Shown one piece after another: positions 8,076 to 15,944 of a stretch of 64,000 nucleotides of DNA (position 1 is its first letter; each line of letters begins with the position of its first letter). Below the pieces are notes generated by a model. It searched no databases and was not told the DNA's origin. It saw nothing but the letters and a program-made list of their open reading frames with translations. The position numbers and the translations under genes are program-made. Source of the DNA: an uncultured Paracoccaceae bacterium (GTDB lineage Bacteria; Pseudomonadota; Alphaproteobacteria; Rhodobacterales; Rhodobacteraceae); contig CANNFQ010000007.1 of the NCBI GenBank assembly GCA_947503925.1, positions 1 to 64,000 of the forward strand. Direction: 5' to 3'.

Positions 8076-8339
8076 ATGGATCATTATTTTCGCAAGGTTT
8101 CGGCGCTTTTCTTGGCCGTATCCACAATTGGGTCATCTACTGCGATGGCGGATCCGATCATTCTGACAACACTGGACGAACAGGTCCGTTTGCAGGGGGA
8201 ATTTCTGGGCTTTGATAAGAACGCCTACATCGTAGAGATAAACGGCAGCCCGGTGCATGTGCCCGCGATGCTGATGACCTGCGAGGGTGTTGATTGCCTC
8301 GATTTCCAGCCCGAGATCAGCGCAAGCGACAATGGCTGA
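8076..8339 (+). CDS. Small exported hypothetical protein
   Basis: An 87-residue protein with a signal peptide (about residues 1-26, cleavage near AMA/DP) and a compact beta-type domain (IILTTLDEQVRLQGEFLGF, then YIVEINGSPVHVPAML). It contains two Cys (MTCEGVDCL) that could form a disulfide. The domain resembles the short N-terminal module found before OmpA or phosphate-binding-like domains in Rhodobacterales exported proteins, but nothing follows it here. I prefer the second ATG, which has GAGGA six bases upstream; an ATG four codons earlier is the alternative. It lies about 80 bp before the chemoreceptor gene and may share its promoter. Confidence 0.65.
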   Translation: MDHYFRKVSALFLAVSTIGSSTAMADPIILTTLDEQVRLQGEFLGFDKNAYIVEINGSPVHVPAMLMTCEGVDCLDFQPEISASDNG

Positions 8340-8420
8340 CGCGGCCTCGCCCGGTTAACGCCATCGCAACACAGTCATTCTAGATTCCGATCCGACTATA
8401 ATTGAAAGATTGGGTTGCTG

Positions 8421-9833
8421 ATGTCTGCAATTGCCAACGCGGCTGACGGGCCGCGTGTAAATGCTGCTGATAATTCTGCCTTGCAGGGTTTGATTTCGGG
8501 TCTTGGCTTTGAAATTGTTGATATCGCTGGTTTTCTGGATGCTGTGCGTCAAACCGCCGGCAATCAACTGCGGACAATGGGCACCTGCCAAGAGGCGCTG
8601 CATCGGTTGAATGGCTCCAGCGACGCCGTCGTGTCATCCGTTGCCGATGTCGCCGCCTCTTCGAAAGAAGCGTTGGTCGCGGTTGAGCAATCGGCAGAGG
8701 TGATGCGCGCCTCGTTCGAGGCGTCGCGCGCCGTCTCTGGTTGGGTGGCTGGATTTGACGAACGCATCGCCAGTGTAGAGGCGTCGTTGATCAATGTGCA
8801 AACTGCCAATATCGAAATTTCAAATATCGCAACCCAAGTCAACATCTTGGCGATCAATGCCGGGATTGAGGCCGCGCGCGCCGGTGATGCCGGGCGGGGT
8901 TTTGCCATTGTGGCCAGCGCGATCAAAGAGTTGTCGCAAAACACATCGCGCGCCGCGACAGAGGTGACAGACCATATCAAACTGTTGTCTGACACGGTGC
9001 TTAAGCTGAAACATGAAGCACAGGCCGTGTCGGATGACGCCCAAAGGGTGCTTGAAAAATCAAGCGATACCGATGCTGCATTGGTGCAGATCGCCCGTTT
9101 GATTCGCCAGACAACGGATGATGCTGATGATATTGCCCGGCAGGCGGACGGGGTAGAGGAGGCGGGTAGCATCTTTGCCCCCGCTTTTGACGATCTGGCG
9201 GCCCTAGCTAAACAAACCGCAGAGGGTGTTGATCAGGCCAGCGCGCGTGGTGCTGACCTGATCGCGCGCAGTGAGGCGATTGTGCAGCATGCGGCACTGC
9301 TTGATGGTGAAAGCGTTGATTCACCCTTTATCTTCTACGTGCAGGATGCCGCCGACCGGATCCGTGATCTGTGGGAACAGGCGGTGACGGCGGGGCAGAT
9401 CAGTTTGAATGATCTGTTTGATACAAATTACGTGCCGGTCCCCAATACCGATCCGCAGCAACATATCACTCGATTCACCGATTTCACCGATGCGACATTG
9501 CCCCAGATCCAAGAGGCGGCATTGGATTTTGATCCAAAGGTCGTGTTCTGCGCGGCGGTTGATCGGTCAGGTTATCTGCCGACCCATAACCGGAAATTCG
9601 CGCATCCCCCAAGCAATGACCCTGTCTGGAATGCCAGCCATTGCCGCAATCGCCGGATATTCGATGACCGGGTTGGCCTGAAATCCGGCCAGAATCAGAA
9701 ACCGTTTCTGTTGCAGGTCTATCGTCGCGACATGGGTGGCGGCAAATTCACGATGATGAAAGATCTCTCAGCGCCTATCATGGTGCATGGTCGCCATTGG
9801 GGCGGCTTGCGTATGGCTTACACGTTTGATTGA
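8421..9833 (+). CDS. Soluble methyl-accepting chemotaxis protein
   Basis: A 470-residue cytoplasmic chemoreceptor: no transmembrane segment is seen. The N-terminal two thirds form the helical signalling domain, with the hairpin tip around ISNIATQVNILAINAGIEAA, where CheA/CheW dock, followed by RGFAIVASAIKELSQNT. The C-terminal about 130 residues (VDRSGYLPTHN, NRRIFDDRVG, VYRRDMGGG, HGRHWGGLR) form the conserved sensory-like module found in many alphaproteobacterial soluble receptors, which lies after the signalling domain. The ligand is unknown. The start is the ATG two codons after a TTG; no strong ribosome-binding site is visible. Upstream CtrA-like sites fit control with motility. Confidence 0.9.
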   Translation: MSAIANAADGPRVNAADNSALQGLISGLGFEIVDIAGFLDAVRQTAGNQLRTMGTCQEALHRLNGSSDAVVSSVADVAASSKEALVAVEQSAEVMRASFEASRAVSGWVAGFDERIASVEASLINVQTANIEISNIATQVNILAINAGIEAARAGDAGRGFAIVASAIKELSQNTSRAATEVTDHIKLLSDTVLKLKHEAQAVSDDAQRVLEKSSDTDAALVQIARLIRQTTDDADDIARQADGVEEAGSIFAPAFDDLAALAKQTAEGVDQASARGADLIARSEAIVQHAALLDGESVDSPFIFYVQDAADRIRDLWEQAVTAGQISLNDLFDTNYVPVPNTDPQQHITRFTDFTDATLPQIQEAALDFDPKVVFCAAVDRSGYLPTHNRKFAHPPSNDPVWNASHCRNRRIFDDRVGLKSGQNQKPFLLQVYRRDMGGGKFTMMKDLSAPIMVHGRHWGGLRMAYTFD

Positions 9834-9846
9834 TAGCGGCAGGGCA

Positions 9847-9871
9847 GAAAAATCTACGGCGTAGATTTTTC
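9847..9871. terminator. Palindromic hairpin downstream of the chemoreceptor gene
   Basis: GAAAAATCTAC-GGC-GTAGATTTTTC: 11-bp perfect arms, 3-nt loop and a T-rich 3' arm, 13 bp after the chemoreceptor stop. It probably terminates transcription in either direction. A second copy with the same core lies 33 bp further on. Confidence 0.6.
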
Positions 9872-9904
9872 GGTACGGGCGTGACTGTGGCTCTGATGCG
9901 GCAC

Positions 9905-9929
9905 GAAAAATCTGTGTAACAGATTTTTC
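9905..9929. repeat. Second palindrome sharing the GAAAAATCT...AGATTTTTC core
   Basis: GAAAAATCTGT-GTA-ACAGATTTTTC, perfect 11-bp arms. The outer 9 bp of each arm equal those of the palindrome at 9847, while the inner 2 bp and the loop have changed in a compensating way. This is either a tandem terminator or a small repeat family. Confidence 0.6.
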
Positions 9930-10091
9930 CTTGTCCCGATGGCAGCAATAGACACGTGCATGCTGGCCAAACTCAGCCAGCACAGCGTTAATTCCAATCT
10001 CTCGATAACCAGTCACAGGAATGCGGACTACGGTCATCGTCACGCGATGATATCCGCCTTTCGGTTATGGAGTTAATGGGTCCTGACCCTG

Positions 10092-11879
10092 TCAGGGGCA
10101 AGTGATCGCAATCTTCCCGTACTCATCAGTCTGATAATACCCGGCCAGAACCCGAAGATCATCCGCCGTCATATCCTGCGATTGCCATGCCTTGGCGCTG
10201 ACCCCAAGCATTCGGGGCATGAGCATCGGCCAAAGCTGCGTATCCTGCGTTGTGAATTCCGACCAGAACGTGCCCTGCACGCCGACGATCCTGTCCTTCA
10301 GCGTGGGGTCAGGCACGGGGTCCCAATTGATCGTATCTTCCAACCCGACAAAAGCCGCCCAGCTGGCCCCCCAGTCATCGGGATCGTCGCTATGGGCCAT
10401 GTCCAGATAAACATGTTGAGCGGGTGTCATGACCACGTCATATCCCGCCCGCGCTGCGTTCAGCCCCGGCCCCTGACCCGTCCAGCTGAACAGGATCGCG
10501 TCATGCCCGATGCCGCCCTGGCTGCCTTGCGCGGCTTCTTCCCATGCGGCGGGGCGTTTGCCGTTTTGCGTGATGGTCCCGGCGAGGCGCGCAATGGTCC
10601 AGCCTTGCAAGTCCTTGGTCGTGTCCAGACCTTTGTCGGCCATCAGCGCACGGGCTTTGGGGCTGCTCATCCATGTCTCTTCCGGCAGTTCATCGCAGCC
10701 CAGATGCAGAATTTCGAATGGGAAAAGGTCGCCCACCTCTTCTGCGATATTGTTCAGGACTTCCCATGTTTTGAGCATGGCGGGGTTCAGGGCGTTTCGC
10801 TGATAGCCCTGAACGGATCGTTCTTGCCCATTGTCGCCGGGGTCGCGCGTGTCGGGATAGATTTTGGTGATGGCCAGCGCATGGGCGGGCGCCTCAATCT
10901 CTGGCATCACCTCGATATTCAGCGCCTTGGCATGGGCGATGATGGCGCGTGCCGTGTCCTTGCTATAGCTGCCGCCTTGTTCGATCTGCCCGGCAAAGAG
11001 GCCCGGCATGACGTGCCCTTCACCACGCAACGCTGTCTTTTGCCAAAGCGCCGGGTGGCTGTCGATTTCCAGCCGAAATGCCTCATCATCGGCGAAATGC
11101 CAATGGAACCGATTGAGTTTCAACAGCGCCATCAGATCAAGCAGCGACAGGATTGTCGCGGGGTCATAATAGTGGCGCGCGGTGTCCAGATGCTGTCCGC
11201 GCCAGCCGAAACGCGGGCCGTCGGTGATGCGCCCAAGCGGCAAGGGCCCTTGCTGCAGCAAGGTCAGCAGGGTGATCCCCGCGTAAAACCGCCCGCCATA
11301 GGAGTTGGCGGTGATCGTGGTGCCATCTGGCGTGATGTCGATTGTGTAGGCGTCAGTGGCTAAATCGCTGGTTTCAATGGTCGCCTTGTGCTGCCCATCA
11401 AACGCCATCCCCTGACGTTTGGCGAGGGCGGCGACCGCTGTTAGCGCGTCGTCATCATAGTTGAACCCGTCGATTGTGATGCTGCCGCCCGTTGCCTGCC
11501 AGCTTTCGGGCTGGGGGACGATGGGCAGGCCTGCAAACCGGCCATGATTTGCGGCTGGTTGGGGCCTGCGCCCGGCTTCGGTTGGGGGCAGGGGAATGAT
11601 TTCTTTGCCAGCGCGCAAATATGGCCCCAGTGGCATCCAGGCCCGGTTTGCCGGGGTGAAGCCTCCGCTATATTTGATTTCGACCATGTGCGTCTCACCG
11701 GTCTTGAGGTCGGGCAAGCTGACTTCGGTGTAGCTGCCCAGCGCATATAGCAGTGTTCCCCCCGCAACAGGTTCGAGCGGTGCCATGCCCGAAAAACAGA
11801 ATACCGGTGCAGTGATGTCCCGATCAGCTGTGATCCGGCAGATCAGGGTATCGCCGGTGATGTCGCAAATGTAGTCCAT
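10092..11879 (-). CDS. Beta-N-acetylhexosaminidase (GH20), cytoplasmic
   Basis: A 595-residue family 20 glycoside hydrolase that removes terminal beta-linked GlcNAc or GalNAc. The (beta/alpha)8 barrel starts near GWRGQHLDTARHYY; the catalytic Asp-Glu pair is in LHLGCDELPEE, and active-site Trp residues lie in HWHFADDE, AAWEEA and TFWSE. The first about 120 residues are a beta-rich extra domain. No signal peptide is present, so it should act on imported oligosaccharides in the cytoplasm. The start is the ATG one base after the stop of the GntR gene; longer readings run into that gene. It forms a regulator-enzyme operon divergent from the sugar ABC importer. Confidence 0.9.
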   Translation of the reverse strand: MDYICDITGDTLICRITADRDITAPVFCFSGMAPLEPVAGGTLLYALGSYTEVSLPDLKTGETHMVEIKYSGGFTPANRAWMPLGPYLRAGKEIIPLPPTEAGRRPQPAANHGRFAGLPIVPQPESWQATGGSITIDGFNYDDDALTAVAALAKRQGMAFDGQHKATIETSDLATDAYTIDITPDGTTITANSYGGRFYAGITLLTLLQQGPLPLGRITDGPRFGWRGQHLDTARHYYDPATILSLLDLMALLKLNRFHWHFADDEAFRLEIDSHPALWQKTALRGEGHVMPGLFAGQIEQGGSYSKDTARAIIAHAKALNIEVMPEIEAPAHALAITKIYPDTRDPGDNGQERSVQGYQRNALNPAMLKTWEVLNNIAEEVGDLFPFEILHLGCDELPEETWMSSPKARALMADKGLDTTKDLQGWTIARLAGTITQNGKRPAAWEEAAQGSQGGIGHDAILFSWTGQGPGLNAARAGYDVVMTPAQHVYLDMAHSDDPDDWGASWAAFVGLEDTINWDPVPDPTLKDRIVGVQGTFWSEFTTQDTQLWPMLMPRMLGVSAKAWQSQDMTADDLRVLAGYYQTDEYGKIAITCP

Positions 11880-11880
11880 G

Positions 11881-12636
11881 TTAGTCCAGTCGCAGTTCAG
11901 ACACGAAGTCGTAGATGTCGGAGCGGTAAAGCCCACTTGTGAATTCAACGGGCCGCCCGGAGGCCAGATAGCCGGTGCGTTCGATTTGCAGGATTGCGGC
12001 CCCTTCGGCCAGTTCCAGCAGTTCGGCAATGGGCGCCGTGGCATTGACCGCCGTCACCCGCTGGATCGCGCGGCTTGGCGCGGTCTGCCGCTTGCGCAAC
12101 ACCTCGTAAAGCGAGACACCGACCTTGTCGGGCCGGGGCAGCACGTCTTCGGGCAATGATGAGTATTCCAGCGCCATGGGCGCGCCATCACCGATCCGTA
12201 ACCGGTGAATGCGGGCGACCTGATGGTGGGGTGCCAGCCCAAGTGTCATCGCCTCTGCCGGGTTGGGGCGGAACAATCCGCGCAGCAACAGGCGGCTGGT
12301 TGATGCAATGCCACGCGCCTGCAGGTTTTCGGTGAAGGATACCAGAGAAGATAGCGATTGTTCGAATCGCGCGCCCTGCCCGCGCACGAAGGAGCCGGCG
12401 CCCTGCCGTTGATCGATCAGCCCATCCGAGACCAGTTCCGCAATGGCCTTGCGCACGGTGACCCGGCTGACATCTGCCAGGCTGGCCATATCACGTTCGG
12501 CGGGCAGTTGATCGTCAGCTGCCAGTTCACCGGTCGAGATTAGCCCGCCAATATGGCGATAAAGCTGTTTGTATCGCGGCCCGCGTCCTTGGCGATACCA
12601 TTTCTCGGGGTGCAGTTGCGCTGTCAGTTCTGTCAT
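11881..12636 (-). CDS. GntR/HutC-family transcriptional regulator (NagR/DasR-like)
   Basis: A 251-residue repressor-type protein with an N-terminal winged helix (residues ~20-90: PRYKQLYRHI, LPAERDMASLADVSRVTVRKAI, LIDQRQGAGSFV) and a C-terminal UTRA effector domain (about 105-245, ending in the usual FTSGLYRSDIYDFV). HutC-type relatives next to nagA genes sense GlcNAc-6-P or GlcN-6-P. Here the neighbouring GH20, ABC and nag genes make an amino-sugar phosphate the likely effector; this is inference. The ATG has AAGGG six bases upstream; a TTG eight codons earlier lacks one. Matching TGGTAT half-sites in the adjacent divergent promoter region suggest that it represses both directions. Confidence 0.88.
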   Translation of the reverse strand: MTELTAQLHPEKWYRQGRGPRYKQLYRHIGGLISTGELAADDQLPAERDMASLADVSRVTVRKAIAELVSDGLIDQRQGAGSFVRGQGARFEQSLSSLVSFTENLQARGIASTSRLLLRGLFRPNPAEAMTLGLAPHHQVARIHRLRIGDGAPMALEYSSLPEDVLPRPDKVGVSLYEVLRKRQTAPSRAIQRVTAVNATAPIAELLELAEGAAILQIERTGYLASGRPVEFTSGLYRSDIYDFVSELRLD

Positions 12637-12651
12637 GGTCGCCCTTTTCGC

Positions 12652-12672
12652 TGGTATCAATATTTAATACCA
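12652..12672. promoter_or_regulatory. Candidate GntR operator (TGGTAT-N9-ATACCA)
   Basis: A perfect inverted repeat just upstream of the GntR start codon. It belongs to a set of TTGGTAT-type half-sites, with further copies at 12700-12707 (TATTGGTA, inverted against ATACCAATA at 12667-12675) and 12754-12760. The placement fits autorepression and repression of the divergent operon. Confidence 0.55.
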
Positions 12673-12753
12673 ATAGAACCAATTTTTGAAAGTCTTGATT
12701 ATTGGTACATCATTAAACTGTTGTTTTAAAGGATAAAAAATCAATAAACAAAT

Positions 12754-12766
12754 TTGGTATTATAAT
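12754..12766 (+). promoter_or_regulatory. Promoter -10 region of the ABC operon overlapped by an operator half-site
   Basis: TATAAT at 12761-12766 directly follows a TTGGTAT half-site in a very AT-rich 130-bp stretch. No clear -35 is seen at 17 bp, so the -10 assignment is tentative. A regulator bound here would block polymerase. Confidence 0.4.
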
Positions 12767-12842
12767 GGTCGCAAAAAAAACGACCCACGTTAAGATTAAG
12801 TTGTAACAGCGATTCGTGACATTGTTCCCGGGGGGAAACACA

Positions 12843-13781
12843 GTGGTAGATACAGCCCAAGCGCAGTTGGAGGCAGTACGGCAGCAACGCGCACGCGCCT
12901 TGCCCGAAAGCGTTTTTGCCTGGTTGCTGATTGGTCCCGCGATGCTGTTTATCGCCGTTATCGTGGCCTGGCCGCTTGCCGAGACCATCCGCCTTTCGTT
13001 CATGGAAGCTGATTTGGGTGGTGAGCAATATGTCGGCTTGGCCAACTACGCCGATCTGGTTGACAGCCGCAAATTTCACCAGACGATTGTCCGCACCTTT
13101 TACTGGATGTTCCTGTCGGTCAGTCTGAAACTGATCCTGGGTCTGATCGGCGCGACCTTGTTGAATGCAGCCGTGCCGGGCCGTGCCCTGTTCCGCGTGC
13201 TGGTCATGCCGCCCTGGATCATCCCGATTGCGATCGGCTGTATCGGTTGGCTATGGCTCTATAACGGCTATTTCGGTGTGTTGTCGGGCACGATGATGCA
13301 GCTTGGCATTACTGACGGCCCGTTTGAATTCCTGGCCCATAAGCAGTCGGCGTTCTATTCGGCGGTTGTCACAGATGTCTGGGTTGGCACCCCGATGGTG
13401 ACCCTGTTCTTTCTTGCCGCGATGCAGGGCGTGCCCCGTGACCTTTACGAGGCGGCCTATGTTGATGGCGCCAGCCGTTGGTATCGCTTTCGCCGCATCA
13501 CGATCCCGCAGATCATGCCGGTGATTGTGTCCATGTCCCTGCTATCTGCGATCTTTACCTTCAATTCGTTCGAGATCATCTGGATCCTGACCGAAGGTGG
13601 GCCGCGCAGCGCAACCACAACCCTGATCGTGGATACCTACAAGACCGCCATCAGCAACTTCAAATTCGGCGAAGGGTCGGCACGCGCGGTGGTTATCGTG
13701 ATCCTGCTGGGCACATTCAGCCTTATCTATCTGTTCTTCCTCAACAAGGTGAACAAGCATTACGGGAGCGGCAAGAAATGA
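12843..13781 (+). CDS. Carbohydrate ABC transporter permease, first subunit (MalF/UgpA type)
   Basis: A 312-residue inner-membrane protein with about six transmembrane helices, the first at WLLIGPAMLFIAVIVAWPL. The cytoplasmic EAA loop near residue 215 reads EAAYVDGASRWYRFRRITIP and docks the ATPase. I choose the GTG preceded by a GGGGGGA ribosome-binding site; a GTG nine codons earlier is less well placed. It is the first gene of a long operon driven from the AT-rich divergent promoter next to the GntR gene, and its stop overlaps the start of the second permease (ATGA). The context indicates uptake of an amino-sugar oligosaccharide. Confidence 0.9.
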   Translation: MVDTAQAQLEAVRQQRARALPESVFAWLLIGPAMLFIAVIVAWPLAETIRLSFMEADLGGEQYVGLANYADLVDSRKFHQTIVRTFYWMFLSVSLKLILGLIGATLLNAAVPGRALFRVLVMPPWIIPIAIGCIGWLWLYNGYFGVLSGTMMQLGITDGPFEFLAHKQSAFYSAVVTDVWVGTPMVTLFFLAAMQGVPRDLYEAAYVDGASRWYRFRRITIPQIMPVIVSMSLLSAIFTFNSFEIIWILTEGGPRSATTTLIVDTYKTAISNFKFGEGSARAVVIVILLGTFSLIYLFFLNKVNKHYGSGKK

Positions 13782-14620
13782 TGGATCGCTATTCAAAACT
13801 GCAGATGGTCGGCATCTACTTTGCCATCACCATATTCCTGATCTTCATCCTGCTGCCATTCTTTGAGATGTTCATGGCCTCCCTGCGCCCGCTGGAGCAT
13901 CTGTTCCGCAGCCCCTATCAGTTCTGGTCGGATGATTTCAGCTTTCAGGCCTATCGCGACATGTGGGTCACGGTGCCCCTGTTGGGCCGCTACATCCTGA
14001 ACTCGATCTTTATCGCGGGGATGGTGACCGGCTTGACAATGATCTTTGTGATCCCTGCCGCCTATGCCTATGCCCGCCTTGAGTTTCCTTTCAAGAACCT
14101 GACGCTGGGCATCTTTTTGGGTGTAAACATGTTCACGGGTGCGGTTCTGTTGATTCCGCTTTACCGTGTGCTGCGCACCATGGGCCTGCTGAACACCTAT
14201 TGGTCGATGATTGTGCCCGGTGTCGCCTTCCTGATCCCGACGGGTATCTGGTTGCTGCGGTCCTATCTGGAAAAGATCCCGCGCGAGCTGGAAGAGGCCG
14301 CTTTTGTTGATGGTGCCAGCCGCATGTATACCCTACGCCGCGTTGTGCTGCCGCTGGCGGTGCCGGGTCTGATCGTTGTCGGTGTCGCCGTGTTCATCGG
14401 TGCCTATGCCCAGCAGTTCCTGTTTGCCATCACGTTCAATCAGCAGCGCGAATTGCAGCCGCTGCCCGCCGGTCTGTTTGAATTTATCGGGTATCAGGAT
14501 GTGACCTGGAACCAGATGATGGCCGCCGCCCTGGTTGGTGTGCTGCCCGTCATGATCATCTTTCTGTTTTTACAAAAATACTTGGTTGCCGGGCTGACTG
14601 CCGGTGCCGTCAAAGAGTAA
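13778..14620 (+). CDS. Carbohydrate ABC transporter permease, second subunit (MalG/UgpE type)
   Basis: A 280-residue partner of the preceding permease with six predicted helices; the first is at about residues 10-32 (YFAITIFLIFILLPFFEMFM). The EAA loop is EEAAFVDGASRMYTLRRVVLP. It starts at an ATG overlapping the previous stop; a second ATG follows immediately. Together the two permeases form the membrane channel of a CUT1-type importer. Confidence 0.9.
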   Translation: MMDRYSKLQMVGIYFAITIFLIFILLPFFEMFMASLRPLEHLFRSPYQFWSDDFSFQAYRDMWVTVPLLGRYILNSIFIAGMVTGLTMIFVIPAAYAYARLEFPFKNLTLGIFLGVNMFTGAVLLIPLYRVLRTMGLLNTYWSMIVPGVAFLIPTGIWLLRSYLEKIPRELEEAAFVDGASRMYTLRRVVLPLAVPGLIVVGVAVFIGAYAQQFLFAITFNQQRELQPLPAGLFEFIGYQDVTWNQMMAAALVGVLPVMIIFLFLQKYLVAGLTAGAVKE

Positions 14621-14648
14621 TCAAACCAGTCAACAAGGGAGACTACCA

Positions 14649-15860
14649 ATGAAACTAACCAAACTGACACTTACGGCGGCGCTTTTGTCCACCGGTGCGA
14701 CCGTGGCTGTGGCCGATGGCCATGCCAAAGAGGTGCACTTCATCATGTGCGGCGGCGAAGTTCGCGAGGCTGATCAGGCTGTTGTCGATCAGTTCGAGGC
14801 CGATCATGATGGTGTGACCGTCAATCTGGAGGCTGTGCCATGGGGCACATGTCAGGACAAATCCCTGACGCTGGCTGCCGCTGGCGACCCGCCATCCATC
14901 GCCTATATGGGCAGCCGCACATTGCGTCAGCTGGCCAATAACGACCTGATTGTCCCGTCCGAGATTCAAAGCGACGTCACCTATCAGGAAGGTGTTCTGA
15001 ACACCGTCACCATCGAAGGCACCACATGGGGTTACCCACACGCGTTTTCGACCAAGGCCCTTTATATCAACTGCGACATCGTTGAAGCCTCTGGTCAGGA
15101 ATGTGTGGCCCCTGCAACTTGGGATGACATGTACACGATGGCAAAGGGCGTTGTGGACAACACGGATGCTGCTGGTGTCGGCCTTGCGGGCAAGGATTTC
15201 GACAACACCATGCACCAGTTCCTGAACTACCTTTATTCCAATGGTGGTGTGGTGATTGACCCTGCATCGGGTGAAAACATGCTGGACAGCCAGCAAACCC
15301 GCGAGACGCTGGAGTTTTATGGCAAGCTGGTTGACGTCGCCCAGGAAGGCCCAACCGCATGGGAACGTGACCAGTTGAAGGACCTGTTCAACGACGGTCA
15401 GATCGCGATGTATGTCCAAGGCCCATGGGGTTACGGACAACATAACGAAGATATCAACCAGATCGTGGCCCCAGTCCCTGCTGGCCCATCCGGCGAAAGC
15501 GGTACTATCCTGATAACGGACAGCATCGTTGTTTTCAAAGGTTCCGGTCACGAAGAACTGGCCCATGAGCTGGCACAGCGCATCACATCCGGTGACAGCC
15601 AGTATGACCTTGATTCCAGCTGGGGACTGACACCCATTTTGGACTATACCGCGATGGGTCGTGATGAAGTTTATTATACCGATGGTATCTGGCCAAATTT
15701 CACCGCCACGATTTCTACAGGTGGTCCAGAGCCGCTGGTCGAAGATTTCAAATCACTGCAGTCGGTCTTCACCAACATGGTCCAAGGCATCATCCTGAAG
15801 GATGACACTGTTGACAATCTGGTGACCATCGCCGGTGAGGAACTGGACGACGCGCTTTAA
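14649..15860 (+). CDS. Sugar ABC transporter substrate-binding protein
   Basis: A 403-residue periplasmic protein. The signal peptide occupies about residues 1-22 (MKLTKLTLTAALLSTGATVAVA); the mature two-lobe binding protein (SBP family 1) follows, with PPSIAYMGSRTLRQLA, a WGYPHAFSTKALYIN hinge region and EGPTAWERDQLKDLFNDGQIA. A strong AGGGAG lies in front of the ATG. Three Cys residues are present in the mature part (MCGG, WGTC, YINC region). The likely ligand is a beta-linked amino-sugar oligomer such as chitobiose, judged only from the neighbouring genes. Confidence 0.92.
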   Translation: MKLTKLTLTAALLSTGATVAVADGHAKEVHFIMCGGEVREADQAVVDQFEADHDGVTVNLEAVPWGTCQDKSLTLAAAGDPPSIAYMGSRTLRQLANNDLIVPSEIQSDVTYQEGVLNTVTIEGTTWGYPHAFSTKALYINCDIVEASGQECVAPATWDDMYTMAKGVVDNTDAAGVGLAGKDFDNTMHQFLNYLYSNGGVVIDPASGENMLDSQQTRETLEFYGKLVDVAQEGPTAWERDQLKDLFNDGQIAMYVQGPWGYGQHNEDINQIVAPVPAGPSGESGTILITDSIVVFKGSGHEELAHELAQRITSGDSQYDLDSSWGLTPILDYTAMGRDEVYYTDGIWPNFTATISTGGPEPLVEDFKSLQSVFTNMVQGIILKDDTVDNLVTIAGEELDDAL

Positions 15861-15880
15861 GGGCGATCCTCCCTGAGCCC

Positions 15881-15907
15881 TCGGGTGGCGGTATCGCTGC
15901 CACCCGA
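15881..15907 (+). promoter_or_regulatory. Intercistronic hairpin after the binding-protein gene
   Basis: TCGGGTGGC and GCCACCCGA pair perfectly around a 9-nt loop, without a T-tract, in the 84-bp gap before the ATPase gene. Such structures after binding-protein genes often stabilise the upstream mRNA or attenuate downstream expression, so that the binding protein is made in excess. Confidence 0.6.
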
Positions 15908-15944
15908 AATTCCCGAATGATCTTACATACGGAAACATGACGCT

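Larger units (their letters stand above)
9834..10091. other. Intergenic region with two related palindromes and a repeat-like 3' part
   Basis: There is no convincing gene. A 91-codon reading frame on the minus strand runs through both palindromes and into the antisense of the chemoreceptor gene. The right part (about 10010-10096) contains AGGGTCAGGACCCATTAACT on the minus strand, a motif that resembles an insertion-sequence end; this is weak. Confidence 0.4.

Noticed and set aside
9768-10043. 91-codon minus-strand reading frame after the chemoreceptor gene
   Set aside because: It runs through both terminator-like palindromes and into antisense of the chemoreceptor; no family resemblance and no ribosome-binding site.
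12045-12200. N-terminal extension of the GH20 protein into the GntR gene
   Set aside because: The extension is out-of-frame translation of the GntR gene; the ATG right after the GntR stop gives a sensible start.
13478-13777. Long upstream extension of the second permease
   Set aside because: It lies in another frame of the first permease; the overlapping ATGATG at 13778 fits the family N-terminus.
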